Below, piece after piece: positions 57,661 to 64,000 of a stretch of DNA of 64,000 nucleotides. The stretch lies in assembly GCA_963457665.1 (NCBI GenBank), contig OY735212.1, positions 59,853,228 to 59,917,227 of the forward strand. The letters are read 5' to 3'. The DNA is from Thysanoteuthis rhombus (lineage: Eukaryota > Mollusca > Cephalopoda > Oegopsida > Thysanoteuthidae). Positions within the stretch are counted from its first letter, which is position 1. Each line of letters opens with the position of its first letter. The notes beneath the pieces were generated by a model. The model had not been told where the DNA came from and ran no database searches. It worked only from the letters and a program-made list of their open reading frames with translations. Both the position numbers and the translations under genes were made by a program.

Positions 57661-58989
57661 CTATTTTATACATTGAGTTTTCTGAGTAGTTGTACATTGG
57701 AGAAAAAGTGATAGCAAGTCTCTTCAATACTCTAACATTCTCCTCAGTATTCTAGCGGATTTTAGTAATGCTGTCATCTGCATGATTTTGATTTTTTTTA
57801 GATTTCTAATTCTATTCTTTTTGCAAGAATCTTTGAAACTGTTCTAATCATGCTAATGATGATTACAACCATCACCTTCATATTCATCATTTTTTCATTT
57901 CTCTCACAAGGTCCAACTAATTTTCCAATTGTTCAGTCTCCTTCAATTTCATTCTGTATTTTAATGGGACAACAATATCCACTACCTACAAGAATTTTTT
58001 TTATTTATTTATAAGATCTTGTCTCCTACTCTGGATTGGGTAAACAATTTTAATTTCAAAGCCCCTTAGGATTTTTAATATTTTTTTTTTTTTTTCCTTT
58101 TTAGGGTTGCTGGTTTCTACTTGTAGCGTTGGTCTATTAAATCCAAGTTATTTGTACAATTTCCTGTGGTTTACTATTCATACCCAATCATATCTATTCT
58201 TGTACTCATGGGCTGCTGTATTCACTTGTATGATTGATGGTTTCATCACTTTCTCTTATAAATCTCCAATTGTTTTTCTCCCAATGTTTTTGAGTTCCAT
58301 GATCCAACATTTGGCCACTTTCCATTTTTTTTTCTTGTTTTTTTTGTATTTTTTTGTGTTTTTTTAATGTTTTTTTTGCAGTTTCTAGTTGTCATAATCA
58401 ACCTCCCATTACTCTGCCATGTGCAGTCTGCAAATCCTTTGATAACTGAGGATGTAATCCTCAATGCTGATGAAACGTCTTCCTCTCTCTTTTCTTTGCT
58501 TATAAAGAATATCTATGTCATCTCGAGGATGTACGGCTTTTATGCATGCTCATCAATTTCCTCATTCTCTGATCTTTTATCCAATTAGGAAGGGCCCTGA
58601 ATATCTTATTATGGAAACCTCATGTATATGTTCTTTTTTAAAGGCCTATCCTGTTATCTCGTTTACAAAATCTTTGATGTTCTTCTGAGATATTCTTTCT
58701 TTACTTTTATTTTAATTCTACTTTCTTAAATCGAATCTGTTTCCGATATTCCAAGATACTTGTCACGTTCTCTTCCATTCAATGTCTTAATGATTTCATT
58801 GTTGGATTATTGAATTCCTCTTGTTGATCCTCGTTTTTTCTTTGTGTATCATTAATGTTGCACATTTTCTTGATTCCAAGTTTCATTACAATATCTTGGC
58901 TAAAAATTCAGATTATTTGAAACTTTGTTTTCTGTCTAGTTATGTTATTGACAAATAATTTCAGGTCATCCATGTCCTTATAATAATTT
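57661..58989. other. T-rich intergenic sequence, no gene recognised
   Basis: The plus strand is strongly pyrimidine-rich (T runs at 58080-58100 and 58325-58380). Open frames here (58107-58588) are long hydrophobic strings expected from T-rich DNA. The stretch 58380-58600 is less biased (CTGCCATGTGCAGTCTGCAA; GATGAAACGTCTTCCTCTC) but no family was recognised. Confidence 0.3.
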
Positions 58990-59500
58990 GAGAAATCTGT
59001 GTGTTTGTGTTCATGTACCAAGATGATTCAACAACTGAATGTTGTAAGAGGTTGATATTCATCAGATATGTTGGTCTGTACAATGAACATTACAGTGTCA
59101 AGTTTGAACTTGTTTGAGTCAGTGGTTCTCGATGTGTGGAAGGTATTCAATTCACAATTTAAAAAATCCTTACGAAATTGAACGTATATTTCAATGTAGA
59201 AAATGACGTTTTTTCATTACACAATGTGCGTATCGAATCATTTTGAAGTGGTTTCGGAATAGAATTAGGAGACATTGAGAATCAGTTTTTTCCTGTCAAT
59301 TTTTTCTATGGAATGAGATTTAATTCGAATATGATTAGATGATGTAACAGCATTTCAAAAAATTATGTTTTGATTGCTTTTACGATTAAGTACAATATAC
59401 CATTTTGATTGTTGCTATTGATCACATAAATAGTGTCTCATCATTTCAAGTTTGAACTTCCTGAAGATCTTTATGAAACTGGATGCACTTTTTGAATGGG
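58990..59500 (-). repeat. Family E dispersed repeat
   Basis: Plus-strand reading: CATCAGATATGTTGGTCTGT, ATTACAGTGTCAAGTTTGAA, TGATGTAACAGCATTTC, ATTTCAAGTTTGAACTTCCT and GATCTTTATGAAACTGGATG, the complement of the order at 44040-44530. A CAGTGGTTCTCGATG string at 59120 lies inside it. Confidence 0.7.
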
Positions 59501-59619
59501 CATGCCCTAGTACATCAAATGGTTGTCTTTCTTATCAATACTGAATTTATATCTACCTTTAAAATTCTGTAAGATGCTATTGATCTTTGTCATTATTGAA
59601 AGTAATGGGAATAGGAAAG

Positions 59620-59810
59620 CTTGGAGTTTGCTTAATGGTTAACATTTTTTTTTTAAATTGGGTAATAGGGTTCAAATTCCAGATGAAGTAGTTTGTTCAC
59701 TTTCCGCGAATACCCATAGGAAAGGCATGAATCAACTTGTGACTACAGTCGAGGTTAGGGATTACTGCCTATTGCTGGTACCATGTAACCCACTACAACC
59801 TGTTGTATGC
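59620..59810 (+). mobile_element. tRNA-derived SINE remnant
   Basis: CTTAATGGTTAACA (59631-59644) is an A-box-like sequence and GGTTCAAATTCC (59669-59680) a B-box, about 30 bp apart with a T/A run between. A GC-richer body follows (CTACAGTCGAGGTTAGGGAT; ACCATGTAACCCACTACAAC). The spacing is shortened relative to a real tRNA, so this is a relic. Confidence 0.5.
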
Positions 59811-60019
59811 TAATTGGAGAGTCAAGTAACTGTTGTTGCTTTGAGAAATGCCCTGAAGGTCCCAGAATTCAACAATCTACTGGGTCATGGGATAATTTGA
59901 TTTTTGAATGTAGGAGGAGAATCTCCTTCAAAAATCCTTCTTTTTATGTCAACCACAATCGAACATTCTCCATTTGCTGTTATTTCTACCTTCAAGTTCT
60001 ACTATTCAGTTGTTTTGAA

Positions 60020-60340
60020 TTATCATCGGCCCACAAATGGCCCGCCTGGCAAACCAGCCAAATGAGCTACAGATTCCTCTGTCTTTGCTTGTCTGTGTCT
60101 ATCTGTATCTCCAAATGCTCCTGGTCACATTTGGGGGGGCCATAACCTTGAAAATATGCATGAGCACACCACTAGGCACCATCTAGAAACACTTGTTTGT
60201 TTTTTGCAAAAAATGCTCCTTTGGATCTGTATGGTCATTTTGGACCAGCATTGCCAAACCTTGTGCTGATATTATCTGAATAATTTTAGATAAAAGATCT
60301 ATTTTTTAATGTTAATTTTTGGTAATTAGTTCTTGTACAA
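60020..60340 (+). repeat. Family D dispersed repeat, fullest copy
   Basis: CCCACAAATGGCCCGCCTGG; TGTCTATCTGTATCTCC; TGCTCCTGGTCACATTTGGG; CCTTGAAAATATGCATGAGC; ACACCACTAGGCACCATCTA; GGATCTGTATGGTCATTTTG; AATAATTTTAGATAAAAGAT. Confidence 0.85.
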
Positions 60341-61744
60341 ACTGACTAATTTTCAGAAAATGTTTTGATTTTAAATTCTGAAGTTTTGCTCTTTCAATGT
60401 TCTTCATATCTTGAAACAGAAGACCAGTTTTGCTTGCAAGTAAATTTTCATAGCATCAAATTGATACTTTTTATTGACAAAGCTGTCCAGTGGTTACATT
60501 TGTATAGAGACCTTTGAAAATCAAATCTCTAATTTCAATATATTTGTTGGCTTATTGTTTTTCAATAAGTTCTCATCTGATTTTTTTACTTGTAGAACAA
60601 CCTGGCATAGCCCAGGTTTTTCAGGACTATTTGTAAATTTATTATCTTTATTAATGTCATTCAATTACATCTGCAGTTACCACCAAACATTATCATATAT
60701 GCAAGCTTCTGAAGTATTTTAAAGAAGTTTGTACATTTCTTTTTATTTGTTTGTGCAGAAATACTAAGAAAATTATACTCCTAACACAATTTGATCTTTT
60801 TCATATCATGATTCAACAAATATAATTATCATATGCAGCAGATGTTGCCTCAATAGTTAAGAAGGTAACTAGTACTCATTTCATTTGATTGTTGTGTGTA
60901 AAAGAAAAGAACTATGACCTGGAGAAAAATTTGCTAGCATTTATTGAAGTCATGTTTTTGAAAAAAAGTTGAATTGCTTGAAATATTCATCTAAAAACTT
61001 TCCAAGATCATCCATTTTCCTTTTGATACTGACCAAGTCTCTATTACAGAAATTTGATGTTTTCCTCTTTTTTTTTTTCCCCCTTCCTATAAAGAAATAT
61101 GGCAACTTTGGAACATCTTGCATTCATATTGGCGAGTTTGGAAAAATCTTTCCAGAGATAATTTGTCCTGGTGGATTTTTGATCAGTTATTTACTGCAGG
61201 CGGCAGCAGCAGCAGCAAAACCATCCTCTTCAAGGCTTTATCAAAATTGTTTATTCATGAGTACAGATAATAATATTTTGTGATAGACAAGGCAGCTGCA
61301 CTTTACATCTTTCTTGGATTGGTTGAATTAGTAAATAGAGGTGGAAAGAACGAAAGAAGAAACTGCCATTTAAAGCCCACACTTTGTGCAGTTAGATCTT
61401 GTTACAGATGTCTGGGTGCTTTTCCTTGTATGACTTTTTTGGTATCATACAGTTTACAGTAAAAGTGTGTACCCTAACCATACAGGAAGAGTTGAAAGAA
61501 AAGTAATGTTTTGATTTCTTCTTATGGCACGTGAGGTAATTGTATGCTTAAGATTTTATGTAGATGACCATATGCAGATTAGCAAAACAGCTTGTAAGTA
61601 CATGCTGTAAAGGAATAATAAGTATATTTCAGTACTCATTGCATTCAAAGTTAGGCATGTATCATACTCCTAATTGTGTGTACCTTGATTGGAAGATGTC
61701 AACCTTTCAGTTTTCATTCCATTCTGTCTATGTATGCATATATG
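60341..61744. other. Intergenic sequence, no gene recognised
   Basis: Several short plus-strand frames (60474-60722, 60969-61283, 61280-61462) have no recognisable domain. A (GCA)n-like patch at about 61200-61218 encodes an Ala run. I do not call a gene. Confidence 0.3.
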
Positions 61745-61980
61745 CGGCACCAATCAACCTACAAGGCTGAAAATTTGCATTTGTACTCCACTAGATGACC
61801 CCTTCTGATAATTGTTTTTTTTTTTTTTTTTTTTCAAATTCCCACCCAAATAGGTTTTTTGGGGGAAGGGGAGTTCAATCTGCAATGAAACCTTTTGTTA
61901 AATTAGTCTAGTTTTTTGTATCTTTTGATGATTAAAGCATTTGAAGTAGAAAAATTTTTTTTTTATTTTTCATTTTACTT
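61745..61980 (-). repeat. Family C dispersed repeat, partial
   Basis: Plus-strand reading: TACAAGGCTGAAAATTTGCA, TTTGTACTCCACTAGATGAC, T tract, GGGAGTTCAATCTGCAATGA. This copy shows most clearly the core shared with families A and D. Confidence 0.75.
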
Positions 61981-62776
61981 CGTTTAATTCGTTTATAAGA
62001 TCAAATTTTTAATTTTACATAATGCATGTAAAATCAGGCATGGATATCCACATTTTTGTAGGTGATGATATATTCCCTAATTTTACCCCTAGGCTTGTTA
62101 GATATGACAGAAGAAAAATTTTGTTCACTTCAGTTAATTGGCTAGTGCAAGTAGCAAAAATCTTCAATTAAGTATATGAATTTCAACATGCTTGAAAATC
62201 AGATATAAGAAAATATGAATCGATTTGATAGATAATATGTACATGTGTGTGTGTATATTAGTATAGATCAGTGGTATTGAAACTTAGGGATTCTGACCGA
62301 GCTCTATTTTCAGCATTTAGTTTGTAGATTATAATTTATGAACAACAATCGGATGTATCTTTTGACCTTTAAGACTGATTTTTATTCTAAATCGATTACA
62401 GTTATTAGATTCTCATACATGGTACGGGTCTGTGGACAATAATAATGCTTTTCGATAGCTGTGCAATGTATGATGATGTTTCTCTGCCATAAGATTTGCA
62501 GTATCATCTTTAAAGCTTGACATATCATGTTCAGAACTCAGTTGGTTTTATTATTCATATTATACAAAAGCTGCAGACATTCTGTTATTATCCGATGGCC
62601 TCCAGTTTCAAAACCACTTGTATAGATTATGCTGAAGGCTTATAATGTTCGATTATATATACTTGAACTGCTAAAAGTTTCTATTGAAGTGTTTCCCCTG
62701 AAATAATTTGATTTGTCATAGTTTGCTCTGCTATGTCAGTGATGTTGAACCCACCATAAACTTCATGTATAAATAA
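61981..62776. other. Intergenic AT-rich sequence, nothing recognised
   Basis: No supported gene, RNA or repeat family member. Confidence 0.3.
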
Positions 62777-63249
62777 GAAAACAAAACAGTATACTACATC
62801 AACATCATACTGCACAGATCCAACACTAACCTCCAAGTTGGTGTAAATCAACTATCTACCCACAAAAATTACCTAATCAATTTATTCACTCAGCAACACT
62901 ACAATCAAATCAAAAATCATTATAGAGTTCTATCTGAGAGTACTAAGCGTATGCAGCTCCCAATGGTTAAAAAACAGAAAAACTACATTGAACACACATT
63001 TAGGAAACTCTTAAAAATTACAACAATAATGGCGAACAACATTAGAGACCGAGACATACATATCACAAGCACATCTAAGAGAATCCAAGTCCTCGTTAGA
63101 AATCTAGAAAAATTGGAGAAAATCTGAACAATAAACAAAAGAATTTACAAACACAGAACTGTTCTCAAAATAGATGATCACTCATATGCACTCACCACCC
63201 ATACTATAAAAATGCATTTGGCCATGATTTTGACTTACGATAAAAAATA
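62777..63249 (+). pseudogene. Unidentified coding-like frame interrupted by one stop
   Basis: One frame stays open from the codon after TAA at 62774-62776 to 63124, reaches TGA at 63125-63127, and continues open to TAA at 63247-63249: 157 codons with a single stop. There is no early ATG, so its start is missing or spliced. The translation is polar and not repetitive (VQ/NQ/HK-rich; FRKLLKITTIMANNIRDRDI; KRIQVLVRNLEKLEKI; then YKHRTVLKIDDHSYALTTHT). The coding strand is markedly A/C-rich, unlike the T-rich plus strand just upstream, and this bias continues to about 63850. It may be a degraded retroelement ORF. I recognise no domain. Confidence 0.35.
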
Positions 63250-64000
63250 AAAAAAAGAAATATAAAAAGTGCATCATAAAAAATGGACATCACAAACACT
63301 GGAGGAAATGCAGTGAATTGGCTGTCGTTTCTGAAAGCAATACAACTGTTCAGAGACCAGGCTGCTTTAATATTAGTCCATACTTAGCAAGACTCACTAT
63401 CAAACAACACACATTGCCCATGCATAATATCAGCCCCTCTCCCCCAGCTAAAGCACATATCTTTTATTCACTACCTACATGCACGCTCGCACTCACAAAC
63501 ACATATATTCAGTAAACTAGCTGATCCCCATATGCTTTCAATGACTATGCAGTCAACACTGATGGTCAGAATCTCATCAAGATACTGGCTATTACCTATG
63601 ACATAAACTCCTTTAACCTCAGGTCATGGCACTGGAATGAACACCCCCTTTTCACTTCAATCATTCATTACTATAATTGTAATCAACTTACACATCTGAC
63701 ATCTAAGAACATCAGCTGTAGGAATAACTCCCCTAAATATGGAAGTTGATATCTCAAGGGACATGACACACTTGCTCAGCCATCCACTTGATTAACTACT
63801 ACCACCATATACAACATATACCAACTATAAAGATACCAATTTTTGTATAAATTTTCTTGCCAAAGGCATTTTTGAGCAAAATAATGTCAAAATAAACTAA
63901 TCATTTGTACAGCAAGCCTTCAGATATTGTCATTTCACTCTTTTGTCAGGTTTACCAAAATTCATACCGATGCTGATCATATATATGTGTGTGTGTGTAT
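63250..64000 (+). other. A/C-rich tract continuing the 62.8 kb coding-like segment
   Basis: The C-rich plus-strand bias persists with short open blocks in several frames (for example NAVNWLSFLKAIQLFRDQAA from about 63310), compatible with a frameshifted continuation. The window ends in a (TG)n-type microsatellite at about 63980-64000. Confidence 0.3.

Noticed and set aside
58107..58588. Possible membrane-protein gene from consecutive hydrophobic open frames
   Set aside because: The plus strand is extremely T-rich, which alone yields Phe/Leu/Ile-rich frames; there is no start context, splice pattern or family motif.

Overview
This is a stretch of an AT-rich, intron- and transposon-laden animal genome, almost certainly an invertebrate. 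There are no compact ORF arrays or operons. Long microsatellites are frequent ((AT)n, (AC)n, (TC)n). The recognisable coding relics are animal non-LTR retrotransposons, and the one convincing host exon belongs to a metazoan cytoskeletal family. The phylum cannot be fixed from sequence alone.

The single host gene piece I can support is a first coding exon on the minus strand at 14704-14836. It looks like the N-terminus of a MAP1-family microtubule-associated protein (MAP1A/MAP1B/MAP1S in vertebrates, Futsch in flies). The gene would run leftwards, so 1-14703 would be its first coding intron; no second exon was found there. Its 5' flank lies at about 14837-15160. The exon sits in a CpG-rich, repeat-poor domain of about 8.3-16.8 kb, which contrasts with the CpG-depleted remainder and looks like a promoter-centred domain.

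The remaining ~47 kb (16.8-64 kb) is a gene-poor, repeat-dense upstream region. It holds: decayed non-LTR LINEs of two kinds (an RTE-like family at 23.4-24.0, 41.9-42.2 and 53.3-54.2 kb; a CR1-like family at 4.5-4.8 and 21.9-22.6 kb); hAT-type MITEs, one at 20586-21020 with intact inverted repeats and an exact 8-bp target duplication; at least five dispersed non-coding repeat families (called A to E here), three of which share a common core; tRNA-derived SINEs; a diverged minisatellite (53.2-55.0 kb) split by a LINE insertion; and a cluster of AT-cored palindromes at 47.4-47.8 kb.

The most unusual structure is at 46998-47386. Two ~116-bp arms in inverted orientation flank a tRNA-like Pol III promoter module. 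Each arm carries a hammerhead-ribozyme-like core (CTGATGA, a short stem, GAAAC). Further hammerhead-like cores occur at 56.3, 25.8 and, more degenerate, 20.1 kb. A few protein-like open frames (39.3, 42.7, 51.5 and 62.8 kb) remain unidentified.
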